This document shows, one piece after another, positions 30,776 through 41,240 of a stretch of DNA of 43,204 bases. Origin of the DNA: Cymbomonas tetramitiformis (Eukaryota; Chlorophyta; Pyramimonadophyceae; Pyramimonadales; Pyramimonadaceae). Location: positions 1 to 43,204 of the forward strand of contig LGRX02031174.1 of the NCBI GenBank assembly GCA_001247695.2, read 5' to 3'. Below the pieces are notes generated by a model, which was not told where the DNA came from, ran no database searches, and saw only the letters and a program-made list of their open reading frames with translations. A program made the translations under genes and the position numbers. How positions within the stretch are numbered: position 1 is the stretch's first letter; each line of letters starts with the position of its first letter.

Positions 30776-32397
30776 GTGTTTACTGGATGTTATCCACATT
30801 ATTGTATACATTGTTATTGATATATTCACTCTGAGTCAGTGAATGTCAATGTATAATGAATAATAGTGTTTGTGCAGTGTATAGTACTGCTGATTAGTAC
30901 TAGTGTGTGTGTGTATTTGCTACCAAGTTGATCTATCACATAAGATGATCTGTATACCACTAACAGCATGTATCTAACGTGATATATATCAACTCGGTTA
31001 GTGACTGTAATCCTGCATATCTCATCGGCAGTGATGAGTTGCTTGGGTATATTTCACACATGGTTCCGGTGAATATTCCTTTCAGTGATCCACAATAGAA
31101 CGATATGTGGTCCGGAGAGTATCTCGACTCCACCGGGACATAACGAGTTAATTATTGTGTTACCAACCACTGAATAGGCACCTTACACCATATGGGTTCA
31201 AATATAGTTAACACGCACAGCAGGATGTTTTTGTGCATGTCTGATGCATTGTGATATGATGCCATATATTCCAGTTGCTACCGTGATCAAACTGGTTTAT
31301 ACATAATATCTGCTAACATGATGCATGCACTACTTACAATATTGCAGTCACTCAGTATAGAACGTGCATATACTCAGATGCTGCATGTTAGTGTGTGCCA
31401 CATGTACTGTGAGTTCAGATAAACATCTCTTGCACACTATATTGCAGATGAGCATGAAATGCTGACAATTTGAATATTTCTGCAGTCATCAATATATGGT
31501 GTGAAATGCTGTAGTATAATAATCAGATGTTCATCATGCATCCATTCAAAATATGCCTGCGAGTATACAGTTGTTTTGCAGAGTATTTTGACACGAGTGT
31601 ATATCGTACAGTCGATCATAGCATCATCTTGACATTGTCATCGTCATCAATTGAAATCATTCATATCGTGCTGCAAGTAACTTATACATTAGGGCACGCT
31701 GATGATTGCGAACGGTGCGACGCGCTGATGATTGCAAACAGTGCATCGCGCTGATGATTGCGAACAGTGCATCGCGCTGATGATTGCGAACAGTGCATCG
31801 CGCTGACATGCATGTTGAAAGCTGCGATCCATTTCTGCGAAATATGTGACCATCGCGCAGTATGCGACCACCGCGCATACTGCCACCTGCAACTTAGTAA
31901 CAATCGCGCAGTATGTGAACATAGCGCATGCTGCCATATGCAATTTAGTGACAATCGCGCAGTATGCATGTATGATGCCTTATAAAAGCAATTCAGTGCA
32001 ATCATAAAAATTGCGATACTGCGCTGATGATTCTACCGCGCGTAAACGATTCCGCCAACAATTCATCGCATCCGCGAACATGCATATATCCGTAAACCTG
32101 CGAATCATGTATGCGAGTTCATCATTATTGCTGCGCGCATATGTGCCATTTGCACACCTTCGCGCGCTGTTATCTCTGACGGTGTATATGTGAACAATTG
32201 TGATTCTGACGATGTCTCCTCGCGCACTCTCTTCGCTTTTGCAGCGGTATGTGCAGTATATCAAATATTCGTATTTATCCGACTGCGTCGCCAAGTATGC
32301 TTTGCGCTCCGCAACCTGTAAACACAAAATTATCGATATCTACGCGCTGCACTCACACTAGAGTTCTCGTATCGTGCTTGGACGATCAGAATACCAC
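30776..32397 (-). other. Interior of C, 5' part: non-coding leader
   Basis: No gene seen. It begins at the primer-binding-like TGGTAT next to the 5' LTR. It contains a 26-base tandem repeat (31698-31801) and, between 31855 and 31975, three copies of a unit with CAATCGCGCAGTATG. Confidence 0.6.
31698..31801. repeat. 26-base tandem repeat, four units
   Basis: The unit is GCTGATGATTGCGAACAGTG plus CATCGC. The first unit is most diverged and the last two are identical. Confidence 0.9.
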
Positions 32398-32981
32398 TGA
32401 TACGGGCTGAGCTATGCAAGCCCTGTTATAATATTCAATATTATCAATAATCACTGTGCAGTTGAACAGCATACACCAGTGAACGTATGTGCGGGTTTTG
32501 TGAGTGCAGTCTATGAATCTAGAGCTGCTGAAGCACAACGCTTCCTCACTTAAGTACCTACGTCTCCCATCATCTTAGATGGTACCGCCATTGGGTTGTG
32601 AACCCGAGACGTAGGTTGAACGACCAGCATTGTATAAACGACTAGTTCGTTCGTGCTGTGCATGCATGTTCCGTGCATGCTAAAGCGAAAGATGGTTCTT
32701 GAAGAATCGACAAGATGTATCTTTGCTCTATCATCTTCGAGTTCGGAGTACGAACTCTCGATGACAGGGATGCCTGATGATGTGACATAATCATCTGGCG
32801 ACATGTACAGTCATCGTCGACCGTACTGACGACTGTCATAAACGTATGACACGACTCGACCTGTACAGTCATGATCGACCATACTGTCGAATGTCATAAT
32901 AATATATGACATGACATGACATGACATGGTATGACACGTATGACATGTATGACACATATGTCATCGGTCATAACCCTGACA
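32398..32981 (-). repeat. 5' LTR of C
   Basis: 584 bases, TGTCA...TATCA on the minus strand, followed by the primer-binding-like TGGTAT at 32396-32391. Confidence 0.9.
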
Positions 32982-33041
32982 CCATGCCCATTTGCGCTAG
33001 ATTCTTGTGGGAGGATCTGGATTAAGGATAGTAGCCATCAA

Positions 33042-33164
33042 GCTCCATGGTCTTCCGAGGAACATCATCTCAGATCGAGACCCCAGATTCACTTCTTCAT
33101 TCTGGCAAACATTGTGGAAATCTACTGGTACGAGATCGTCTATGACGTCTTCACACCATCACAC
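33042..33164 (+). pseudogene. pol: Integrase core fragment of element A, downstream piece
   Basis: The frame reads KLHGLPRNIISDRDPRFTSS then FWQTLW, which is the second catalytic-Asp motif of Ty3/gypsy integrase. It directly continues the sequence broken at 18125. The expected HPQTDGQxE segment with the catalytic Glu is missing: after ...SSHHH the sequence changes into a D-like element. Confidence 0.85.
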
Positions 33165-33481
33165 ATCGCGGAGCGCCTCACTCCATCCCAAGCGCGGTCC
33201 GGCTTTAGCCAATCATGTTGGCAGTGTCGCAGTGGCTAAATAACGAGCGTAAGTGGGGCCAAACCTGTCAGATATATAGTTCCGCTGTAATATATATCTA
33301 GCTGGATAGATACACCCTGAGTGGAGGGTTACGATATCAGAACGGTAAAAAGGTCCCATTGATAAAAGTAGAAATAACATAAATACCTAACGGGTGTTTC
33401 CCGTCTACTGGTGACGGTCACCCAGCCTACTATAGGAAGTGACATGTGACAATTTTGGGTGTCACATTGTCAAATCCAGCA
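33165..33481 (-). mobile_element. D-like LTR remnant (D2)
   Basis: Bases 33266-33481 are a 216-base LTR related to but clearly diverged from that of D. 33165-33265 matches the D leader (CGGAGCGCCTCACTCCATCC, the TTTAGCCA/TGGCTAAA inverted repeat, GTGGGGCCAAACC). Only the 5' end of that element (minus sense) is left. It truncates the integrase of A. Confidence 0.8.
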
Positions 33482-34424
33482 TATATATTCATTATATGTA
33501 TATCCCGATCATCCTTTCCATAAGTATGCGGGTACCCCTATGTTTTACCCCCGGTCTTACCCCCCTGCGGTGTCGTACTGAGCTACTCTCCCATCACCGA
33601 GGCCCGCGGCCCGATGGGTGTCATCGTTACCTCCGCATTCCTATTGCTTTCCAATGAGTCGCAGGGCCCCTGTGTAGTCCCATTGGTTAATGCATGGGCC
33701 GTGAGCCCGTGCCTCGATAATCGTTGGTACCGACAGAAGAGTCCCCCTAAAAACCCCAAAACCCATCCATATGTACATAGGGTATTTCATATTAAAATAT
33801 CACCATGATCATCGATCATGGATTCGGCATGCCTATGACAAACCGCCAATCAAAATCGCGAAAATTATCATAGTTTTGGCCACTAATAATACCAACCCAT
33901 TATGACTATCGACTATGTCACACTTCCTATAGTGTAGCCAAGTTCTCAATTTAGAATTTTCTAATTTTCTATTTATATAATATTGAAGATTCAGAATCTG
34001 AATGAGGTGAATGCAGAATCGAGAATGCCAGAAGCAGAACGAGAACCGTAGTATAAGTATTCAACAAATCGCGAGTGGCGAAACAATCATTTTAACAAAT
34101 GTACAGATTTTCAGAAGATCGGAGATATCTCGTTTGTGCGTTCCGGGGATGCCTCTGCCGTGCGATAGCCGTGCAGCCCGTAACATGCTCTCCCCGAAGC
34201 GGGTCCCGATTCGATATGCCATGTGTCCAGCGACAGTAGGCAATTCTCGATTCTTATCCCAATATATCTTGTTTGCCATTACGTTGATTGGTCTGCTTGG
34301 TCTCGCGCCGATGGTGTTTGCGTGCGATGGTCATGGTCGCTGGTAATGGTATATAGCAGCTTTCGCAGCGAAGAAATCTTCACACTACGCAACTTTTCCA
34401 CCTCCACCCCTACTATCAACAAAA
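33482..34424 (+). promoter_or_regulatory. Upstream region of the LHCII gene
   Basis: No other gene is convincing here. A TATA-like GGTATATAGC lies at about 34348-34357, roughly 70 bases before the ATG, and the ATG context is ATCAACAAAAATGGCC. The left part adjoins the D-like LTR, so retroelement sequence comes within about 0.9 kb of this gene. Confidence 0.45.
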
Positions 34425-35462
34425 ATGGCCTCTTTCGTCGGTTCCGCTGCTCAGCTTATGGCCAAGGTGCCCGTTCAGGGTAAGGCCAACGGTGCGACTG
34501 CCACCACCATGCGCCGCACCGTCAAGAAGTCTGCCCCCGACTCCATGTGGTATGGTCCTGACCGACCCAAGTGGCTCGGCCCTTACTCCGAGGGTGCCAC
34601 CCCATCTTACCTCACCGGCGAGTTCCCCGGTGACTACGGTTGGGATACCGCCGGCCTCTCCGCCGATCCCGAGACCTTCAAGGCGTAAGTTACACTCAAA
34701 CCCACAGCCTTTCACTGTTGTTACGCATCCCTCCTCTGACCCATAACTGCCTCCGTAGCCGTCTCGATGCAAGCTTGCGCCGTTATCGATAAGCGGTCAT
34801 AGCGCGAGGTCTTCAACTTGCGCGCCTAACTCACGCGGACCTGCCTGATCTAAATTGGGAGAGGCGAGGCCTCCGATTATGGCAGCTTTTGCTCCACCTG
34901 CCGGTTCTGAAGGTTCCAGTTGGGAAAATTGCGCAGCTACCGCGAGACTGAGCTTATCCACGCTCGTTGGGCCATGCTTGGCGTTCTCGGCATTGTGACC
35001 CCTGAGCTTTTGGATAAGTTCTCCGGTGTCGAGTTCGGCGAGTCCGTGTGGTTCAAGGCCGGTGCTCAGATCTTCTCCGAGGAGGGTCTTGACTACCTCG
35101 GCAACCCCAGCCTTGTGCACGCTCAGTCCATCCTTGCCATCCTTGGCTGTCAGGTTGTGCTTATGGGTGCCATTGAGGGTTACCGTGTCGGTGGTGGTCC
35201 CGCCGGTGAGGGCCTCGACCCCCTCCACCCCGGTGGTGACTACTTCGACCCTCTTGGTCTTGCCGATGACCCCGACACCTTCGCTGAGCTGAAGGTGAAG
35301 GAGATCAAGAACGGTCGTCTTGCTATGTTCGCCATGTTCGGTGCCTACGTCCAGGCCATCGTGACCGGCAAGGGCCCCGTTGAGAACTGGCTCGATCACT
35401 TGGCTGACCCTTTCGTCGCCAACGGTTTCGCCACTGGCTTCGCCACCAAGTTCTCCCCGTAA
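34425..35462 (+). CDS. Chlorophyll a/b-binding protein of LHCII type (major light-harvesting antenna)
   Basis: Exon 1 is 34425-34684, a GT-AG intron is 34685-34936, and exon 2 is 34937-35462. The junction splits an Ala codon (GC|C) and yields 261 residues. It has an N-terminal plastid transit-like region rich in Ala/Lys/Arg/Thr and the trimerisation motif WYGPDR (residues 42-47). Three membrane helices follow: helix B with [13 protein letters not shown], helix C around [20 protein letters not shown], helix A with [15 protein letters not shown]. The [19 protein letters not shown] and ATGFATKF segments are those of green-lineage LHCII. The protein binds chlorophyll a/b and xanthophylls in the thylakoid and passes energy to photosystem II. 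Length matches the family. I cannot say which Lhcb isoform. Antisense frames over it are shadows. Confidence 0.96.
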
Positions 35463-35500
35463 ACGTAGCCTTAGCATCACGTTGATCCAAATACATTTTT

Positions 35501-35505
35501 GTAAT
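35501..35505 (+). terminator. Polyadenylation signal TGTAA of the LHCII gene
   Basis: TGTAA occurs 39 bases after the stop codon. It is the common polyadenylation signal in chlorophytes. Confidence 0.55.
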
Positions 35506-36489
35506 AATATTTTTATCAAATATTCATACACAACATCCTGCTTCCTGCTGTATCCTACTCCTTGCTTGACTGTGCTTTGCACTTACCTTGTCTGAGTTCA
35601 ATGTCAGTTTTGCTTTTATCCAATTGTTACCCTTCCTGCTTCCTTTGGCGATCCCTGTCTCCTTGCTTTGTTTTGAAAACCGTACCTGCTTTGTGAATGC
35701 TTCGCACCTGGCCGTGCAGTTAGGCGCTGAGAGCCCCTGGTACTCGTGCTATCAGTTGGGTAATCTTGTGAGGTCACTTGCAAACCTGTCGAGAGTGTAC
35801 TAGTACCGCTGTATGCCTCTAGCACGGCTGTGTACCTCTTCGCACAATAGCAACCATGCGCTCTTACAAATGCTGTAATTACACCTGCTACAATCTGTTT
35901 TAAGTCTACACGTTTTGAAAGAGACCTGATCAGCATGCAATGCCGAATTTCGAACACTATGTCCAACGTAATATAATATATGCTAAATGTGCATACAATG
36001 TGCACAACAACTGAGGGCATCACACATAGTTTATTTCCATGTTCTAATGTGCAGGCAAATACAATAGAAGTGCGTAAGTCCGTCACTGTGTGTACCTGCA
36101 CAAGTTAAGGTGCAGATGAAAAACAGCAATTCACATTTGCCATGGTAAAAATCCTAGGGTGCCAGCTATGTTCCCAAATGATCTACACAAATCCCCTTCC
36201 TTTTTTCATGGTATGTCGTTGGGGTCGCCTTAAGGTTGCTTCCTCCTTACTCTGCTGAACTTTTCATGACGAAATGGAATCGCGCGTCGAGCCGCAATAT
36301 CAAACGATTGTTAATATTGTTAACTGAGGTACTACCCTAAATAATGGAAAGTCGAAGAAAAATTCATGATATTAAGTTTTTGAATCAACTTTTTGAAAAA
36401 AGTTGGCATGACTCGTCTACATACCTTCAAAATAGGCGTAAAAAACCAATTGGATAAACTAATATAAAAAATCAATATTACACTATTTA
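35506..36489. other. Intergenic, no gene; contains part of a dispersed repeat
   Basis: Frames here lack family resemblance. About 36322-36440 matches 39430-39560 (AACTTTTTGAAAA, TTGGCATG, GTCAAAATAAGCGTAAA-like words), the 3' half of a dispersed repeat described at 39187. Confidence 0.5.
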
Positions 36490-38140
36490 TTGTTGGCTAG
36501 AGCTCGTAGAACCCCAAGGTCAGCATCGGTTATCTCTTGGGATGCAGGGGTCAAAGTTGACGTCCTAATAGTTCAATCTGAAACAGGGGTTGCCCGATTA
36601 ACAGTAAGATGTTCTGCTACCTTACCGGCTAAAATTTCAATAACCTGTTCGGCTACGGAGGGTTGGGGAATAAAATATTGCTGCTCTCTGGGCGGTGTGG
36701 CATTAACTACAGGTTCTAACATAGTCACACGCTGGCGAGAAGGCGTGGGTCACTAACACCAAACCCAGGCGTGACATCATACGTGCGTGAGGACACAACT
36801 GGAGCAGTATCAGTAACAGGGTCAACAAGGAGAATGTCAGGGCCTTCTGAGTCATGTGTCACAGTGGGCATGTCATCCGAAGGCTCATCTGCTTCATCGG
36901 CCATCTGCTCAGCCTGGACCGCAGACAAATATCGGCCGTCTTGTGGGAGGCTCATCCAAGAGCCTAATCTCCGGGCCTCTTCGACAATTTCCCCATCGGA
37001 CACGTCAGAGTCCTCGTAGGTCATCTGAACGATGTCACTAGACGAGGTCGCCAACTGTTTGTTGACATATCTGCACATATCTTTTACAAATCAGCAAAAG
37101 GTAAAAAGAGTAACAACAAATGACCGATCAGGATGCAATGCCACAATGTTGCAGAAGATCAGGCATCTGGCATGTCACGCATCTTGTATTATCGAACTTG
37201 GAGTTAAAGCCTGGGAAGAGGACATCCGAAATATCAGAGTCTCTAGTCAATGCATGCATAGTTAACATTTTCCACAGTGCCTCGCATCTCTCCTCAGATA
37301 ATCCGCGCCAGTCCAGAATGAAGTCTGTGGCAAAGACATATTTGCCAGTCCGGACCATTCTCTTGAGGGTGCTGCGGAAGGAGGCGAACTTTCTCTGCAT
37401 CCTGAATCTGCGGAAGAGATCTGCCTTCCCGAACAAGTTGAGGCGCGTGAGCTCGACCCGCCCCCTCAGCTGCGAACTGCCATATAAAGAAGGTAAGTAT
37501 CCAGACCCGCCTTAATGTCCTTGCCGCTGACATTCTTGTTCCGAACCACCTTGTCCACTAGGCGCGCCACATTCGCATGACAATATCCGATCATACCCAG
37601 CCTAGAGTAAACCTTGTTGTTGTAGGTTAAGTACTTCACAACTATATTCCAGGGAGACTGCTTATTCACGCCTGACCATCCCAGCCGGTGCTGCTTTGAG
37701 ACCGGTGTGGAGAGCGCGTTTACATATATCATATGTATCCGCCACCAGTTGTTTGTGCGTGTCAATGACCTTCTTCGTCCCCTTGTTCATACACGCAGGC
37801 AAAATAGGTAAGTACGACGTCGAGATAGTCAGCGCCCTTGTGGAATTCCACTAGAGGTAAGTCTTCTCCCAGACGTGAAAACTCGTGGTACATTTGCATT
37901 GACTCTTTGCCATTAACCGCACTTTTTGCTGCTGACTTTGTGATCTTCCTTGCTACAGGCTGCTTCCCCGCGCGACGGCGAGGAACTGCTCGAGCGAGTA
38001 GTGCGTATTCTTCATCTGCTTCATCATCTTCATCTTCGTCAGAATAATCGTAGGTATTTACTGCATCGCTCTCGTCATCGCTCTCGTCGATGACGGGGCG
38101 TGCTGCCTTAAGCACGAGCGTTTCAACCGCACGCCTGCCA
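36490..38140 (-). pseudogene. Unrecognised coding region, minus strand, broken into several frames
   Basis: Coding-like segments follow one another on the minus strand. First is an acidic start after a plausible acceptor GTGGCAG near 38140 (DESDDESDAVNTYDYSDEDE..., then basic residues). A central part follows (NIVVKYLTYNNKVYSRLGMI, then NVARLVDKVVRNKNVSG), then FRMQRKFASFRSTLKRMVRT to LSEERCEALWKML. An acidic segment from about 37078 comes next, and finally AEQVIEILAGKVAEHLTVNR. Frame changes occur near 37780, 37480 and 36755, and an in-frame TGA near 36585 separates the last two pieces. Some changes may be introns (a GTGCAG acceptor near 37065 fits), others look like indels. It is either a decayed gene or a transposon ORF. 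No family recognised. Confidence 0.45.
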
Positions 38141-38578
38141 CATCATCACATCTTCTAACATGTTAGCTTGTCGGCGCAGGTGCTCTAGCGGCGCAAGAAG
38201 ATGTTAAATAAGGAAGTTGACGAGTAACGTAGTTGGATGAAGATGATGAAAACATGCAATTGCCTTAGTGAAAGATTCTTCCAGCCCTGCAAGGGCCTAT
38301 AAGCATAGGTATACCATGTCGGCAGTCCTCGTCGAAAATGACACGTACATCTGCACCGGTAACTGTAATTTGTAGCAATTCCCATCTATGTGCCTGAATG
38401 CTATTAATATTCTTCCAGAGTTGTAATCCACTTCCTCCACCCAGCCGAAGAAAATGTTTCATAGTCCTCCTCCGATGCTTGCATGGCTCCTCGTTTCAAA
38501 CTGTCTGCTGAAAAATAATAACATCAATAACTGCAATATCACGATCCCCAACACATCTAATACCTTTGGCCTCTTCCA

Positions 38579-38945
38579 CTATATTTCTAGTTCGCTAGCG
38601 ATTGTTAATCTTCTATCTCTGTTCCTGGCTTCTCTGTATCTTTGTTGTGCCAGTTGCCGTTGCTTTTTAATATTTAATATATGATTGATTCCTGAAAGCA
38701 CTCCTTGCAAACGTAATGACATTCCCAGGGTCAAGCAAATAAACAACATCACTGTAAGCAACAATAACAGCATGTCCTTCGACCCATTCCTCACAGCCAC
38801 AACATTCATACATATGCCAAGTTGGTGGTACGATGTGCATAATTTGCGGTGGCTGTTCCTTTTCGGTAGGCATGTTTGTTGGCGAAATGTTTTCAAATGA
38901 ACTTCTCCTTTTTAGCAACTGCTTGAAAATATAGTATATTTTCAA
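38579..38945 (-). other. Possible exons, minus strand
   Basis: Two minus-strand pieces look coding: YECCGCEEWVEGHAVIVAYS followed by DVVYLLDPGN, then after a TTTCAG (about 38692) LNIKKQRQLAQQRYREARNR. The join between them is not clear. They could be upstream exons of the region at 36490-38140. Bases 38141-38578 hold nothing I can name. Confidence 0.3.
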
Positions 38946-38999
38946 CTTGTAGACAAATGTCAGCTAATTATTGGCTGTGGAGATTCCCTCATATTTTCA

Positions 39000-39034
39000 T
39001 TCGCGAACACCAAATTGAATGGTGTTCACGCGAA
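39000..39034. other. Hairpin, 13 base pairs with a 2-base bulge
   Basis: TTCGCGAACACCA (39000-39012) pairs with TGGTGTT (39020-39026) and CGCGAA (39029-39034), with CA bulged and a 7-base loop. Isolated in AT-rich DNA with no neighbouring gene. Confidence 0.6.
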
Positions 39035-39186
39035 CAACAACTCGATATGTGTTCATGCATCATTGGTAAGCCATGATATCATCTTTCACCTATTCGAAAA
39101 CGTGTCATCTGCCCCATGATACCTTACACTAGTCAGCCCCCCTCCCCCTACATATTTCTTCAACCAATAGCTGAATTTCTGATCAG

Positions 39187-39570
39187 CCAATGTCATATAT
39201 GATGCCGTCATCTTTTTTTTTGATTATTATTTTTCCTTGTATTTGCTGCCAGAAAATTTAAAAGTTATCAACTTTGAAACCGAAAAACAGCCATAACTCT
39301 AACAAAAAACATTGGACCCGCCGTTTTGCATGTGGTATTCTCTGTGTAAAGCCCCCCACTATAACATGCACAACCATAACACAACAGGCACACAAAAATT
39401 CCGTCCCCGACTAGTGAGGTGCAAATTTTTGAGGTACTAATGGTAAGTCAATGTAATATCCTTGAAGTCAGGTTATGAAATTATTAAGTTCGCAACTTTT
39501 TGAAAAGGATTGGCATGGCCCGTTTACAAATTGTCAAAATAAGCGTAAAGGTAGAATATATAATCATGGC
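39187..39570 (+). repeat. Dispersed repeat, fullest of three partial copies
   Basis: Its 5' half (AACTTTGAAACCGAAAAACA, GGACCCGCCGTTTTGCATG, CACTATAACATGCA) recurs at 40990-41240, and its 3' half (GAGGTACTA, TTTTTGAAAA, TTGGCATG) at 36322-36440, all in the same orientation. No ends or coding potential seen. Confidence 0.75.
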
Positions 39571-40989
39571 ACACTTGTACAATATCAGCAAACGGTATGT
39601 TTTTTATTTTGGCCTTTAGGAGTAGCTCTGCTGTGCTAAATTCTGTATAAAACTCATGAACTACTGTGAAGCAGAACATGCCGCAACAATAAACATAGTG
39701 TGAGCAAGCAAATTAAATAGTGTTTACAATTTACCATCGCATCTAGTTATTCGCTGAAACTATCGGTTATTCGCTGAAACAAATAAATGTTACCTTGCTG
39801 AACTAAAGAAAAAGGCACAGTAAGGGAATACACGCAATCCGCCAAAACCGAGAAATTGCACTACAGCCGGTTCGCGCCAAGATCCCAGCGACTCCGACGC
39901 GTTTTCTCGCCGCCAACAACCCAAAACGCTTGGCGCATCGTCCCGTCGCTCCTGCAGGATGAACGATATTTTATTATATTGTCAGTCGGTGAAAAAAACA
40001 AGCAGCGCAAAATAATTCATGTCAGCCATCGAAAGTAGCGTGGTCCTAAACATTAATGCGGTAGCATGGCCAACCAAGACCGGGGGTAACCCCGCCAGGG
40101 TAGATCACCAGACGCGCTGCTACCTCTTCGAAGAAACAAAACATGGCGCAAGAGTTCCTACACAAATTCTAAAAACAAGATCGCGTTTATGAACCATAAG
40201 ATCGTAAAAAGTGCAGACAAGGCATGCGCACAAAATTGCCAAACATTAAAACAGGGAGGCATGTGGAGCAGTTGTGGCTGCGAAGTAGCAAACGAGAAAT
40301 GTCTTCGTTAACATTCACGCAGAAAAGCCAAGCACGCATACTTGGAAACAAACAACAGATCAACAACCAGATAAACAGAGAAACACGAAACCAGTTGAAC
40401 ATACGAGGTCGTTGTGCCAATGGACAACCATACAAAACAAAACACTGCTACTCACATCCGCCTGTGAAATTCCCGCACAAAAGCTTCCGACCGCACGTCA
40501 GAGAGTAGTCTGGCCGCCGGGGTCGGACGCAAAAGTATTTGTAAACCTCGTATCTTGATTAAGTGTTTGAACTTTGAAGGAACGACGACGCGGTTTAATC
40601 AATTAAATTTGAGAACGAACATCCTCGTATCGATGATCGATCGACTGCGGTTCCCATTCGCTAAGATACGGAAATATCTCCATCTATTCGTATTGCACTG
40701 TTTATCGGAGAACAACTGCGATACGCGATGGCAAACGTAGCCGCAAGATACGAACGCTATGAAAATACATGAAATCATGAATACATCTAGCGCCATGTAT
40801 TTTTCAATCTAACGACGCAAAGTTTCCGACGGGTTTTCGCAAGATCGCAACGTTCTCATCTCTTGGTACACGGGATGACATGATACGTCATACTGACACA
40901 CATATACATTCATATTGACACACTCTAATCTCAAGGTCATACTCACACACTGAGGCAACGGAGCGAGATCGAGACTCGTATTTCAACCC
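39571..40989. other. Intergenic, no gene seen
   Basis: Only short frames without family features. AT-rich with CG-containing words. TATTCGCTGAAAC is tandemly repeated at about 39747-39780. I see nothing else. Confidence 0.5.
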
Positions 40990-41240
40990 TCAGTCATACT
41001 TGGATGGCGCCATCTTACGACTCTCTTTATTTTTTATTGTATTTTCTCTGAAAATATATAAGCTATCAACTTTGAAACCGAAAAACAGCCATAACTTGAA
41101 CAAAACACATTTTTTGGACCCGCCGTTTTGCATGCAGCCTTTTCCTTGTGAAGCCCCCACTATAACATGCATCCCAATAAAAAAACCATCAACATAGAAA
41201 ATCCTCCCCGACTACTACTGAGGCACAAAGTGCTAGTTCA
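40990..41240 (+). repeat. Second copy of the dispersed repeat (5' half)
   Basis: Matches 39187-39440 with scattered differences and small indels; see that entry. Confidence 0.7.

Larger units (their letters stand above)
22799..32981 (-). mobile_element. LTR element C: 10.2 kb, non-autonomous, LARD-like
   Basis: Two 584-base LTRs (22799-23382 and 32398-32981) align without gaps at an offset of 9599 and differ at two positions: the first base pair step (TT against TG) and C23060 against T32659. The 5-base duplication CCATG flanks the element (22794-22798, 32982-32986). On the minus strand the LTR reads TGTCAGGG...CCCGTATCA. A primer-binding-like TGGTAT follows the 5' LTR (32396-32391), and a purine tract AAGAGGGGAGATC precedes the 3' LTR (23395-23383), which fixes the orientation. 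The 9015-base interior has no frame longer than about 115 codons and no retroelement domain, so movement must depend on other elements. Confidence 0.9.
18126..33037 (+). mobile_element. Family-B DNA transposon, copy B2, swollen by nested insertions
   Basis: TGGCTACTATCC at 18126 and GGATAGTAGCCA ending at 33037 are inverted ends. A 4-base duplication TCAA (18122-18125, 33038-33041) flanks them. Deleting the element plus one TCAA restores the integrase frame of A (…HIF then KLHGLPRNIISDRDP…). Inside are elements D and C. Without them and their duplications, B2 is 1053 bases, close to B1 at 1078. Unique B2 sequence is at 18126-18371, 22048-22793 and 32987-33037. The left hairpin arms are 18141-18162 and 18167-18188 with one mismatch. 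No transposase gene is seen. Confidence 0.9.
12440..33164 (+). mobile_element. Ty3/gypsy LTR retrotransposon A, decayed and split by nested insertions
   Basis: The order gag, protease, reverse transcriptase, RNase H, integrase places it in Ty3/gypsy (Metaviridae). The coding part runs 13857-18125 and resumes at 33042-33164 after the 14.9-kb insertion B2. It carries a nonsense codon in reverse transcriptase, a frameshift before RNase H and a truncated integrase, so it is dead. No LTR pair is visible: the 3' end is lost at a D-like LTR remnant, and the 5' LTR cannot be delimited. The 12440 left limit is only where homology to element C begins. Confidence 0.8.

Noticed and set aside
34797..35582. 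261-codon minus-strand frame opposite the LHCII gene
   Set aside because: It is an antisense shadow of GC-rich codons in exon 2 and intron.
35616..36101. 161-codon minus-strand frame downstream of LHCII
   Set aside because: Composition is non-coding, with no family resemblance, and it overlaps the likely 3' flank of the gene.
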